Source: Amyloporia xantha (taxonomy: Eukaryota; Basidiomycota; Agaricomycetes; Polyporales; Adustoporiaceae). From it: a DNA stretch of 64,000 bases. The number at the start of each line of letters is the position of its first letter. Positions within the stretch are counted from its first letter, which is position 1. The notes beneath the pieces were generated by a model that was given only the letters and a program-made list of their open reading frames with translations, was not told where the DNA came from and did not search any database. The stretch covers positions 496,001 to 560,000 of the forward strand of contig JAYKKR010000014.1 in assembly GCA_036971615.1 (NCBI GenBank). Reading direction: 5' to 3'. Position numbers and translations under genes: made by a program. Shown piece after piece: positions 53,469 through 64,000 of this stretch.

Positions 53469-54838
53469 ATCTTGCCCCCTGAACACGCTGTAAGGCACCT
53501 TAATCGGTACTAACGCGGACGTGGAGGTAATATGCGAGAGTTCATTGTGGGGGGCCACCAGATATCTCATGAGAGAAATGCTAATTATCGCAATATGTGA
53601 CGGTACTTTCACAATGAAAATGTGATCACACTTACAACGTGACATCCAAGGTGACATGAGCTTCTTCCTCTCCACCTTCAATTTCGGGATTCTGGGCGAA
53701 CATCGCAAGAATCGAGGCAGCTTCGAATAAATGCGTGACGGTGTGACCGATTTGCTTCAGACCGTTCATTATGCGCTGTGAAGTCTCTCGATCAAGAGTC
53801 TTGAGCACTCTGGTCACTTTGCCGATATTGTCCACCTTCTGTCGGACCGGCCGTAAGGAGTGCGTAGGCTGAGACGTCGTCAGAAACTGCGACTCACGTC
53901 AAATGCATGCAGATGAACAACGTACCACTTTGCTGGATTGTGTATTCAGATAAGTTTGTAGCGTGCTGACTCCTTCGGTTGACCATCCAGGACGAGGTCC
54001 ACCGGTAGCGGCGATAGGCCCTGGTGCTAAATTCCTCCATTCCTCCCCCCAAGCAAGATTATTGATGTCGTGAGAACTATCTCCACGAGTTATCTCCTCG
54101 AACAAGATCCGGAATGTATTGAGATTCGGATGGGCATCGAATATAGCATGTGTGCCATGGACGAAGATAGCCATCCCTTCGCCTGTATTCTTTAGCAGAT
54201 ACAGTTTGAAGTGTTGCTTCGCCTCGTCGTGGCGCGTATACGGTAATCGGGTTGCAATCGTCTGAGTGACAAAATCATTGGGCAAAATGTCCTCCTCGAT
54301 AATTTGTAAGGTGTCAGTGGCCCAACGCTGGACCTCTAACGGACCAGAAGCAGGCGTGTACACCCATGAGCTAAGGTCCGGGTCATGAACCCCCTTCCGT
54401 ATTGTAGATGCTAGCAGAGGCGAAACAAAGCTACACAATAACGTTGTCATCATGTCCGGCTGAGGACGCTCTGACTGGCACTCACCGCAAGTAACATAGC
54501 GCTGCAACTAGCTTCTCTGCGAAGACATCGGGCGCTAACACAGTCTTGAACGTTATTCCCAAACACACATCGCCCAATCTGTAGCATAAGCAAACACAAA
54601 TATCACTCCTATGGAGTACGTGCGATACAGCGGCGAGCATACCCATCTTCGAATGCATGCCAAGCAAATATGAACGCCTCTGACCCTACCATGGGCCTGA
54701 GGAATATACGTTCAGTTACTGTAGCGATGAGCCCTCAAAAGGCAAATTCTGGACAGCATACCTTGAATAACTGGTGGCTGGTTCCTGTTCCAACAGAGTC
54801 CAAGCAGGTTCAGAAGGAGGATCGGCTGCTGAAGACAT
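53462..54838 (-). pseudogene. 5' half of the acyltransferase gene split by the KDZ transposon
   Basis: Start MSSAADPPSEPAWTLLEQ at 54,838, exon PMVGSEAFIFAWHAFEDG, then LGDVCLGITFKTVLAPDVFA, and a long exon with the acyltransferase His motif in GMAIFVHGTHAIFDAHP (HxxxD; the Gly is Ala here). The later exon reads NGLKQIGHTVTHLFEAASIL. The last exon reads LMRYLVAPHNEL and runs into the transposon after VFRGQDGR. All introns are short and normal and no internal stop was found. The remaining C-terminal part continues in frame at 42,453. The gene cannot make a normal protein now. It belongs to the same broad fold as the 2.6-kb gene and may have served a pathway with the nearby adenylation enzyme. 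Confidence 0.87.
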
Positions 54839-56429
54839 ATTGTCCACTACGAGATTGCGTCTTCAGGTATGCAGGATAAAGGGTAAGTGAAACAAGCTGT
54901 CTGTCTGGTACTACCATAACAAGTTTGTGGTCGGAGCTTTATAAAGCTCTGGTGTGAATAAGGCACCTAATTCCTGAGATACCAAACAGCTATTCGTCTC
55001 GATGTCGCAGCGGCTTCGTAGACCCTCTGATGTCCTCATAGTGGATTCCGGTATTTGATTTAGTAGACCTCAGCGTCGGGGCGAGGTAAGCAAATGTACA
55101 CAGATGCAAATGAGTTGGCAAGAAGTAATGTCTTTGTACGCAAACAGCACTGAAATTTGGAAGTTCCGAACGGAAGGCAGCCTGCTGCCTTAGGCAGGAG
55201 AATGCCAGCCCAGTAACTGAGATCCCAGGCGTCCTAATTTCCTCCGCGAGCTTCAGACTTCAGTCGCTCGGCAGCTTTACGTAAGCATGCGTTGATTGCG
55301 GCGGCCATTGAAGGGCTTTAGCCTTTAGACTGAGATCTTTTGAATCTAAGACACAAGACAACGATGCCTCGATGGAAGCTTTTGCCGGTTCTCACATCTG
55401 ACAATAGGCACATGTAAAGGGGCCACCGAACGACTGGCCACTGCTGGGACAGACAGCCTTGTCAGTTGTCACAGTATACGTACAAGATTCTTCACCCGCA
55501 TTTGGTACGGCCTCCGATACTATTCGCATGTTCTCAGTACTAGATGGGCGAATCCGTTATGTTAGACGCTCGCCTTGCCAAGACTGCCCTTATGAGCTGG
55601 CTTCCATTTGGATTGGTTCTGTACCTTTAGACTGGTATGTGGAAGCCTCAGGATGTCTGACAGAACTCTACCTCGATTCCCAGTGGCGCGAGTGCTGTTT
55701 CAAAACGACATTTTGAATTGGGCGCAGGAGGTATTTAATGATATATTGGCCTCATAAGTCATTTCTTGTATCACCGCCGAGGAGGACAGATTGGGCCCAC
55801 AAGGTCGAGCTCCTTCACATGTGTTCACACACCGCCCAGATCAGTTCACGTAGTTGCATTCAAGCAGACATTAACAATCATTACGGTAACTATCTTTTCT
55901 CACTATGGATAGTGGTATTCGTAGAGCAGTGCATCGGAATCTTCGCATAAATGTCGGTTCGGGGTTCCATTCTGGTAAGTTGAGTTGTCCAGTTCTGTAT
56001 CGCAGAGTATATTTGACGGAAGCCGCCACGTCCAGTATATTTCTTCATGAACCCAACTCATTTCATGAGGCCGGAGTCAGGTCCAGTAACCCAGATTTGA
56101 AACTTTCCTGTGCTTTGCGACACCAGTGTTTTCGTCTATCAGGAAATCTTGACGCTGACAGCGTCTTTCCACCCCTCAATCTCATGGTTGCTACTGCCTA
56201 CGTATCTCTGCCGCTACAACACAACTTCCTAGCATCACCTCAGGATAAGGTTGTTGTGATGTGCGTCTAAGTTTCAGCATTCACACGATCGTGCAATTTG
56301 GAATGTATACTGATAATTGAGCGGGAACAACTAGTTGAACAGTAGCACAGAAGACCATTTAACGAGGAGACAGGTCAATTTCCCCATGTCATCCAACCCT
56401 TGCATCTGTGACAAGACAGTCCTTTGAAG
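54839..56429. other. Intergenic, no gene recognised
   Basis: 1.6 kb between the divergent acyltransferase and adenylation-enzyme genes. Short open frames (for example 55,459-55,716 and 55,905-56,270, +) show no recognisable domain. It should contain both promoters. Confidence 0.35.
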
Positions 56430-58384
56430 ATGATGACCGCAACTACTACCGCTCGTGCCACCGTTTCTACAAACCAAATCCAAGCCGCTCCCATTTTGCA
56501 TCTCGATCCGTCTCCTCACACCTCTCGCAACGTTGAAGCTCACATCCCCGCAACCGATATCAGTCTTATCGTCGCAGCTGTATTGTCCATCCCCCATAAA
56601 TCTATTCATCATGCATTTCTCGCCCAGGCCACTTCCGCACCCAAGCAAATTGCCGTGATTGACGATTCTGGCCGGTCTCTGACTTATAGAGAGGTCGATG
56701 TCCTCTCTGCACACTTGGCGACCGCTCTGCGTTCACATGGTGTCGGTCGAGGCAGCTATGTGTGCCTAGTTGTCGAGCGTTCTGCATCCTACATCATTTC
56801 CATCCTCGCAGTCTTACGGGCAGGCACCGCGTACATCCCCCTGGACGGGCGTATAGTTACGGACATTAGCCTCGTGTCGGTCTTGCAAGACGCGTGGCCG
56901 GTGTTTACCCTGATCTCTAAATGTCATCTCGGGCGGGCGAAGCATATCTTCTTGCCCTATGCATGCTTGGAGGATATGATCACGCAGTCGCAATGTTCCG
57001 ACATTGACCCTGAATGTGAATTCGTGGATGACGTTGATCCTTCCAACAGTGCCTACGTTATTTACACCTCTGGTGAGTGTGTTGTCGGGAATCCTGCATA
57101 CTCTCTATCTAATTTCTTGGTATAGGAACTACGGGTCGACCAAAGGGTGTGGTCGTGAAGCACTCGAATGTGACCAACTGTGCGTTTTTACTAGGACGTG
57201 GTGAAGTTTTGCTCAGCCACGTAATTACAGTGCTATGCCTTTCTCCCGGCAATCTCGGTATACGACCTGGCGTGCGGGTGGCCCAGCTCTTAAATGTCGG
57301 ATTTGACATGTGCGCATGGGAGACTTTGGCATGCCTCATGAATGGCGGTACCCTATATCTCCGAGGACCTCGCAGATCAGATTGGATTGAAGTCATGAAA
57401 ACTGTCGATGTTGTTGTGTGCACACCTTCAATCTTGGAGGCACATGACCCGCGTGACTTTCCAAACATTCGAACAATTGCGACCGCCGGCGAACCGTGCT
57501 CGCAGTCATTGGCAGACAAATGGTCCATGCAGTCAACTTTCTACAATTGCTGTGGACCTACTGAGGTACGCATACAGAGAAAACCATCCGTTGTGAGCAT
57601 GACCGACCAGTTGCTTAGGTCACAATTGTGAATACTATGCATTTACACCGCACGGGCATGCCTCTTACCATTGGGAAGCCCACCCTCAACAACGCCGTAT
57701 ATATTCTAGATAGCAACCTAAATCCAGTTCCCCGTGGTACATCTGGCATTATGTGGGCTGGAGGGCTCGGCGTTTGTAAAGGGTATCTTAATCGCCCCGG
57801 CCTCAATCAAACCAAATTCCATCCAGACCCGTTCTCCCCACTAGGGTACGCTAAAAATGTCTTTGTAAAAGCTTACGCGCTCATGCTAAAGTGCGTATAC
57901 AGAGAGATGATGTATAATACTGGCGATATCGGTAGATTGAGAGACGACGGAGAAATTGACCACCTGGGCCGCGTAGATGACCAGGTCAAGGTCAAGGTTT
58001 GTTCGGCTTGCTTTCCTGCATCGGGTCCTTACTGAATAGCCGGAAGGGATTTCGCGTAGAGCTTGACGGAGTGTCCGCAGCAATGCGTACCTGTCCGGGG
58101 ATTACATCTGCATGCACTCTACTAGTAGGTCAGGAGCTCTGGGCTTTCTTGAGCCCCGAGCATATCCCCTCGGAGGAGGTTCTCCGTTTTGTATCTTGCT
58201 GGAATAGCATAATTCAGCCGTATTATGCTATTCCAGCAAGATACAAAGTGTTGCCCTCTATGCCTCTAACTAGGTCTGTCATACATTCCAATTCCGTCGT
58301 TTAAGTTTGAACACTCACCGACTCTTCAGTAATGGAAAGATTGACAAAGCATTTCTACGGCGGCTGGCAGAGTTGGACAAATGA
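56430..58384 (+). CDS. Stand-alone adenylation (AMP-binding) enzyme of NRPS type
   Basis: Adenylation domains activate an amino or other carboxylic acid as an acyl-AMP. Core motifs read in order across exons: LTYREVDVLSAHLATALR (A1-A2), VLRAGTAYIPLDG, and YVIYTSG / TTGRPKGVVVKHSNV split by an intron (A3). VGFDMCAWETLACLMNGGTL (A4 region), NCCGPTE (A5), YNTGDIGRLRDDGEIDHLGR (A7), DDQVKVK / GFRVELDGVS (A8) and NGKIDKAFL (A10, catalytic Lys) follow. The protein stops a few residues after A10, so there is no carrier, condensation or reductase domain in this frame. ATG at 56,430 chosen (a second ATG follows). No frameshift seen. It could load a separate carrier protein or form a CoA thioester; the substrate is unknown. 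Confidence 0.85.
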
Positions 58385-58989
58385 ATGCGACTCATATTCT
58401 CCAGATATTAGAAGAATTATTTACTCCCATCGTCAGGGCTGATACAAATATGAGTCTTACATGGTGTCATTTTGCTCCATATAATACCGACATCCGCTGC
58501 TTCTATTTTGGAGTGAGTCTTCGCCGACATCTGTCCTACCCCACGTATGTGTGTCTGCGCAACATGGCTCGCTTACAGTCGTGATTTTGAAAGGAGCATA
58601 GGTCCACAAGCGAAATATGAGCATAGATACAACCGCTTTTGTCAGAGGACGTACGGGAGAACTCCAACATCGAACTGTATCCATGACCCGCGCGCGAAGG
58701 ATTGCGAGTTAAGTTTTGTTCACACGGCAATCACGGAGTGAAAGGTTTTCGCATGAATATCTTGAGGGCACATGGGACAGCTAATTACCACGAGGATAGC
58801 TGTTCCCGCGAGAGAAGTAGACTAAGCCCTGGATGCCCATTTATTTAGTACACGTCCTCTCCGGGATCATCACCGGCTCGATTTAGGTTGATCGTTTGCA
58901 TTCTCCCAATGCTTATTTCTACAACCCTCTGCCGGCGCTCTCTCAGCCGAAAACCTTCATGATCTCTTCGTGCGCGTTTGGTAACTACT
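58385..58989. other. No gene recognised
   Basis: About 0.6 kb downstream of the adenylation gene. A short perfect inverted string lies just upstream in that gene: tatcttgctggaatagcat at 58,192 mirrors atgctattccagcaagata at 58,227. Confidence 0.35.
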
Positions 58990-59442
58990 CTAAATCGTCA
59001 GAGGCAGCCTGAGATTAGCAACCTGGACGGAATAACAAATGGCCGCGCTAACTTTACGCCTGTGAAGGTTGTCAACAGCCATTAAGAGGTTTCGGGAAAG
59101 GCCGCGTACTGTCAAGGTCCCTATACAGATGCCGATCAAACCCATTCTGGCGGGAGGCGGGAGCGGAGACATGTAAGTTACAGTGAATCGAGGATCAGAG
59201 AGGACAGGCGGCAACATGGAGATTGGAAATAGATTTTTGAGGGCGGCCGTGTGGTATCTTAGTGATTCAGTCGAGGTTTCTGACAAGGCAGTGACAGCTT
59301 CGGATTGTGACTCACTGCGATGGTTCTCCTTCACCATAATACCAAAGGTCACCGTAATTGGCTGGGAACCGGAACTTGGCCCCTGCCGCCCGAGATGCAG
59401 GAAGCCGTAATGTGTCTCAATTTGAGTTCCGCTAGACGGCAT
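58990..59442 (-). CDS. Hypothetical open frame of 150 aa
   Basis: A single uninterrupted minus-strand frame, MPSSGTQIETHYGFLHLGRQ to the stop at 58,990. The C-terminal half has mixed hydrophobic segments (ARMGLIGICIGTLTVRGLS). No family recognised. It may be an exon of a larger gene or chance. Confidence 0.3.
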   Translation of the reverse strand: MPSSGTQIETHYGFLHLGRQGPSSGSQPITVTFGIMVKENHRSESQSEAVTALSETSTESLRYHTAALKNLFPISMLPPVLSDPRFTVTYMSPLPPPARMGLIGICIGTLTVRGLSRNLLMAVDNLHRRKVSAAICYSVQVANLRLPLTI

Positions 59443-60576
59443 GAGGAGGTTTGGTCATCATGAGAAATCTGTTGGACCGCCAACTGAAGGATATGGATAT
59501 ACGAGCGTTGATGAATGTGTCCCTGGGCAAATTGCAATTGACGAAGGACTGCCTGTTTGCTCTAAGCAGACCTGAGCACCCTTTTGGATTGAGGACAGCC
59601 GCTACACAGCGCGACGGCGTTAACTAGCCATACTCACAGAGATGAACTTGAATGGTACGCATTAACTCCTCGTGGACCGAGGCTCTGACCCCTGAGGTCT
59701 CAGTTTCTTGGAAGCGACTAAGGATACCTTTTTAAGCGCATGTATATCTACCAGCTGCTGTCATTGTCAAAGATGGCTTGGTAGATGGAACCAAAACAGA
59801 TAGGTACCTAATAAGTGCTCGAGCTCGAGCGCTTGTGACCATAATTGAGCAGCTATAGTAGCGCCTGACGCTCTGTGCGAACAGTCTCGTCCTCTCCTTA
59901 TCTGACAAAACTCAATCTCGAACACCACGATTATCACGGCCTGCTGGGCTGGTCATAAGCATAGCTCCCTTGGAAGTTGCAAGATCCAAATAGTGACCAA
60001 TAACACAAGGCGACGCTCATTGGGGGCAAGAATGAATGTTCGGACTCCGTATATTCACACATTACAGTCCGAAACGCTACGAAATACAAGCAATGCTCCT
60101 GGATTTCCATCCAATCAGCAAGCCCTGCTCACAATGTCAGGCTTCCGGACGTTTTGGCCGGAAACTTAACCTGCTCGACGCATGCTTGCATGCCTTTTCC
60201 GAGCATGAACATCGTTCATTTCCCCCAGCGGCTCGCCTTCATGTCTTCCTCACCCCTTTGGCCACAATGTCGCATGATTAGGTTTGTTTTCCTTGCCGTA
60301 CCAATGTGATAATCGTTGATAACCCATTACACAGTGCTCCTTAAAGGAAGGATAAGCCATCGTTCCGGGACGTTCTGCGCAATGATGAAGCAACTCCGGC
60401 TCATATCAAGAGTCGCTTCCATTAGAATGCGAGCTTCCCACGATGCGATGAAGGACTCCGGATTTCCCTATATACAGTTCGTTAGCTATGACCATTCAAA
60501 TCTCCCGTGCGCACTGAAATCGCCTGATAAGCTCACTAGCAACCGCCCTTCACTTTCGCGCAAACGAAAGCCAACC
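59443..60576. other. Intergenic, nothing recognised
   Basis: Upstream region of the FMO gene; no coding segment recognised. Confidence 0.35.
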
Positions 60577-62799
60577 ATGGAAGCTAAGTTAACCGACAGG
60601 ATCTGTGTCATTGGCGCTGGACCTGCGGGACTGATCACCGCTCATACCCTCCTACAAGACAGCTTCAGCAATGTCGAAGTCTTGTCTAGAGACCCTTCTC
60701 CGGGAGGCGTATGGTGTGCTAGTCGAGTCTATCCGGGACTTATCATAAATAAGTAGGGGATTCCGTTTGAAGCTTGAATTTGACTCATTAAATGCCTTGC
60801 AGTGTTCACGGCGAATATAGGTTCTCTGCTCTAGAAATGCCTCCCCCGTCGCATGGCAAATCCCACAGGTGGCCGTCTTTCTGGAGAAGACATGCAGGCC
60901 TATATGGAAACCTTTGCGAACCGCTTCTTGGCTGGCAAAATTAGATATGGTGTTGAAATACTCAATGTGCGACTTACCGTTGATGCTAATCAAACGTCAC
61001 GACGCCTGTGGGCTGTCACCGTGGAAGATACAAAGACCAATCTGTGCACTGTGCTTGAGTACGACAAAGTAGTTCTGTGCACTGGGGTATGACTTTTCAC
61101 TGCACACGATACTTTGCGTCCACTTACCGAGCTATTGCCCACAGGGTTGCAGCAAGCCGTATATACCTACATACCTTTCGACGGACTCGGCCAAGGCAGC
61201 GAATTTCAATGGTCCTGTAGTACACTCTTCTGAGTTCCGTGCAAGGCTGGACGACTTGTTGAACTCGGGCCAACCCAGTCCAGACCATAAACGTGCATCA
61301 ATTGTGGTTGTTGGCGGTGGAAAGTCTGCACAAGAGTACGTGGTATTGTAGACGAAAGACTTGTATCAAAGTGCTCACGATCTGTACGTTACAGCATATC
61401 CGCATATTTAGCGAACCAAGGGTGCCGTGTCTCTATCGTCTTTACGACTGCAGATCCGACACTAGCATTCCCTTTCCCTCCTCCAAGTTTCCTTCGGCAA
61501 AGCCGGTATGTGGTACATGAACACATGTCTGAAGGTATACTGAACATTATTATAAGGTTGTTCTCAGTTCTTTCTCCTCATATAGAGTTGCGTTCTGGAG
61601 CGGAGTGAGTATTTAAGTTCAGGACATCGCAAAACGAAGCCTTAAGTTTGCCGATAGAAAGTTTCTACATACAACCTGGTTGGGCAGCAAGATCGTGCAT
61701 CTCGCATTTGCTTTGCTGGCTTGGTTATCGGTAAGCTGTGCGAGAGTCTAATAGATCATCCCTCCTGAAATGTTGGCTGTGCTCTGCTTGCATTATAGTT
61801 CATGGCGCTCAGAGTTCCGAAGAACTCCCCCCTGCGACGTACGCGTTCGTTTTTCTGGGGTGTGCATGCAAACGACCAAGGGGTTGGCTTTCGGAATGAA
61901 TTTCATGCTATGGTGAACAAGGGCGCGATCGAGCTTGTTGCCCCTTCCCGGGCTACAGGGTTCGGAAATGACGGCCGATCGGTCATGCTTGATGATGGCC
62001 GACTTTTGAACGCAGACACAGTTGTTGTTGCTACGGGCTATAGCTCATCGTGGACTAAAATATTCGACAGTGAGTATTTTTTCCGAGTTAATGTTAATTT
62101 GTTACCAAGCAAACCAATATCTTTTCGCAGAATGGACAATGGACGAGATTGGGTTGAGCAGGCATGAGCCAGGTCCATCAGCGAAGGAATACCAGTGGAA
62201 CTACAAGTCTATGCGAAATCCACCCTCCGCTCACCCTGACAGCGACCAATTAGCTTCATCCGTGTATCGCGGACTTGTACCAGCCAAGAATATTCTGCAC
62301 AGAGACTTTGCTATCAACGGAGCAGTTGTGAGTACCCTGTGGTATCGGTCTGCTAAATACTTTTCTCATCGTACAGATAGTTCACCACTAACAACGGCTA
62401 CATCTACGAGGTGGCTGCCCACTGGATATCTTCCTATTTCCTCGATGATAAGTTTCTACGGCTTCCACCTACTCCGGAAGAAGCCTTCCAGACCACGGAG
62501 AGGAATGCAGCATGGCTCCGAAAGCGCCACCCTGACATATTGTTGAGTGTGAACGAAAGCTATAGCTGTGATTTGGCGTTCTACTGGTACGTCCTGATGT
62601 CAGATTGTTCTGCTCATACTTCTCATGAATTGCCTATAGCTGGCCCCAGGTCGCGGACACCATGCTCAGCGATATGCAACTCCCAATCAGAAGGGGCGGA
62701 GGCAACGCATTGACATGGATATTCAAGGTAATCGACCTCAAAGAGATAGAACATCTAAGGAAGGAACGCGCAAATATGAGAATGCACACTGAAGATTGA
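60577..62799 (+). CDS. Flavin-containing monooxygenase (FMO-like), possibly frameshifted
   Basis: FMOs use FAD, NADPH and oxygen to oxygenate nucleophilic N, S or carbonyl carbon. The FAD Rossmann motif opens the protein (RICVIGAGPAGLITAHTLLQ), followed by GGVWCASRVYPGL. The FMO fingerprint FxGxxxHxxxF is present as FNGPVVHSSEF. The NADPH motif is VVVGGGKSAQD, followed by ISAYLANQGCRVSIVFTTAD. Later exons include TVVVATGYSSSW and a C-terminal RRGGGNALTWIFKVIDLKEI, with stop 62,797-62,799. One trouble spot: the exon with ALEMPPPSHGK (about 60,838) and LSGEDMQAYMETFANRFL (about 60,885) are in different frames. A one-base indel or an unseen mini-intron must lie between them. All other joins are normal. 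Confidence 0.85.
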
Positions 62800-63480
62800 T
62801 CGTACCATGCGCCGCGCACCACATTCCCAAGTAGTCAATATTGGATGCAGCATTGTTGCGTGTTATCGTGATCATTTGTCCTTTCTTACTACGCTAGTAT
62901 GTCTACTTACAGCGGATGGTACTTTTACATTGAGCGATTCATGCTATATTATTTTGCTGAATCCTGTTCATGTTTTGGCTCAGGGTGAGCTCGGATGCAA
63001 GGAGTGTGTAGGTCATAGGAAAACCCTTGAAGAATGTAGTGGTCGCAAAGTTGTGCGTAGGTGAATACGACGCGACGAGACATGAAACCGACACATCGTT
63101 AACACGTCTTCCAACTGAGATGGGCGGAGTCGATGCTGGGTCCAAGGGACAGTAAGTTAGTCATCCCCGGCCTGCTATCGTGTCTGTCTTGTAGTCAGCA
63201 TACGTGAGGTTGATGACCTATGGGCTTATTGCGGACTGAGTACGGACGGGCAGAAATACAGTGTCGGGTAAAGATTGGTCGGCCATCGCATGCGTACCTC
63301 CGAGGACCACACCGACGTCCGACATAATCCCTTGATGTTTTTGGACTGGACTGAATATATATATCTGCAACCGTCAGTTGCGCTCGAATGCGTGTATGAT
63401 TTGCGCACAGGATGAGAGGAATAGTGCAAAGCTGGGTTGCTGCGACTCTGAGTTGCTGCATGAATTTGTAGTCAGTTGGA
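62800..63480. other. Intergenic, nothing recognised
   Basis: No coding segment or repeat recognised between the FMO gene and the dynamin relic. Confidence 0.35.
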
Positions 63481-64000
63481 AACATTAGGAACAAATCGTA
63501 GGCTGAAGTTTGACGACTTCGATAGTATAATTGAAGTGGCAAGCGAAGTACTTACTGTGTCTCGGTTTGTGCTGCTGTGATCCTAACTGCCCGTTTGTCG
63601 TCATCCGAACGGCGAGTGCAGTAATAACCATGCTAGAGCTCGTGGCGACGACCCTCGATAGTGGCCAGCTACAGCTTCGCGACTTCATGGCGCCAGGCGG
63701 TAGTGTATCAGGCTTCGTCATAACACTTGACATGCATCGGCCATGGTAGTGATTTTTTGAGCGCTACGTTCATGAGTCAAATTTTGCGTACAGTTCATGA
63801 GCCGGGCGGATCGATCACTTGAGCTACACGAAGAGCTCTCTGGCTGCAGCTGTCGATCTCATCTGCGGCAGAACATAACTTCTATAAACAGAAATACGAT
63901 TTTCAAAAGGAGCACGCATACCATTCATGGGCAGTGTCACCAGGATCAAGCAATTTCCTTGGATATACAACCTGCCGAGTCTCCAATAGTTACACTATCT
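63481..64000 (-). pseudogene. Degenerate dynamin-like GTPase fragment running off the window
   Basis: Aligns with 15,640-16,090 of the dynamin gene in the same orientation: YIQGNCLILVTLPMN at the right edge, DEIDSCSQRALRVAQVIDPP, VMTKPDTLPPGAMKSR (G4) and TIEGRRHEL.HGYYCTRR. Stops (TAG) interrupt the frame after the G4 motif, and similarity ends near 63,550. The 5' part is outside the window. It helps to show where the intact frame of the main dynamin gene should run. Confidence 0.75.

Noticed and set aside
52647..53708. Long minus-strand open frame of 353 aa
   Set aside because: Most of it is antisense to the transposase's last exon and to the inverted repeat; only its start overlaps a real exon of the split acyltransferase.

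Overview
The window looks like nuclear DNA of an Agaricomycete (mushroom- or polypore-type basidiomycete). Genes are split by many introns of about 45-70 bp with GT..AG ends. The recognisable families are typical of that group: DUF6534 membrane proteins, a DUF4470-MYND protein, a dynamin-like GTPase, a KDZ transposon with a TET/JBP gene, and a tyrosine-recombinase retroelement. All calls come from reading the sequence by eye; no database search was possible.

Layout. 0.2-1.8 kb: DUF6534 membrane protein (-). 2.6-4.4 kb: acyl-CoA-dependent acyltransferase (+, six exons that splice to 506 codons), convergent with an isoprenylcysteine methyltransferase-like gene (5.2-6.0 kb, -). 6.6-12.1 kb: Ngaro/DIRS-type retroelement (gag, RT-RNase H, tyrosine recombinase) with at least two frameshifts. 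13.8-16.9 kb: dynamin-like GTPase (-) with a one-base frameshift. 17.9-19.4 kb: multi-pass membrane protein (+). 19.9-23.6 kb: DUF4470-MYND protein (-, 1163 aa). 24.1-25.4 kb: unidentified coding-like stretch. 26.2-27.4 kb: Vps3844-like protein (-), set among duplicated fragments. 28.5-30.6 kb: second DUF6534 locus. 31.5-32.6 kb: UbiA-type prenyltransferase (-, 314 aa). 34.4-37.1 kb: GMC oxidoreductase (+). 37.3-41.4 kb: a relic zone with a dynamin 3' end, a P450 N-terminus, two MITE-like elements and retroelement termini.

42,454-53,461 is the centrepiece: an 11-kb KDZ DNA transposon with terminal inverted repeats of about 170 bp and a 7-bp target duplication (GCCGACC). It encodes a CxC2-KDZ transposase, a TET/JBP dioxygenase, a protein with two RNase H1 hybrid-binding (viroplasmin) domains, a small basic-N-terminus protein and a large acidic hypothetical protein. 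It has landed inside a second acyltransferase gene. The 5' half of that gene lies at 53.5-54.8 kb and the 3' half at 41.9-42.5 kb, and the reading frame closes exactly when the element and one target copy are subtracted.

56.4-58.4 kb: a stand-alone NRPS-type adenylation enzyme (+). 60.6-62.8 kb: a flavin-containing monooxygenase (+). The right edge holds a decayed dynamin copy. UbiA, GMC, P450 relic, acyltransferases, methyltransferase, adenylation enzyme and FMO together resemble a dispersed or eroding specialised-metabolism neighbourhood; that grouping is inference.
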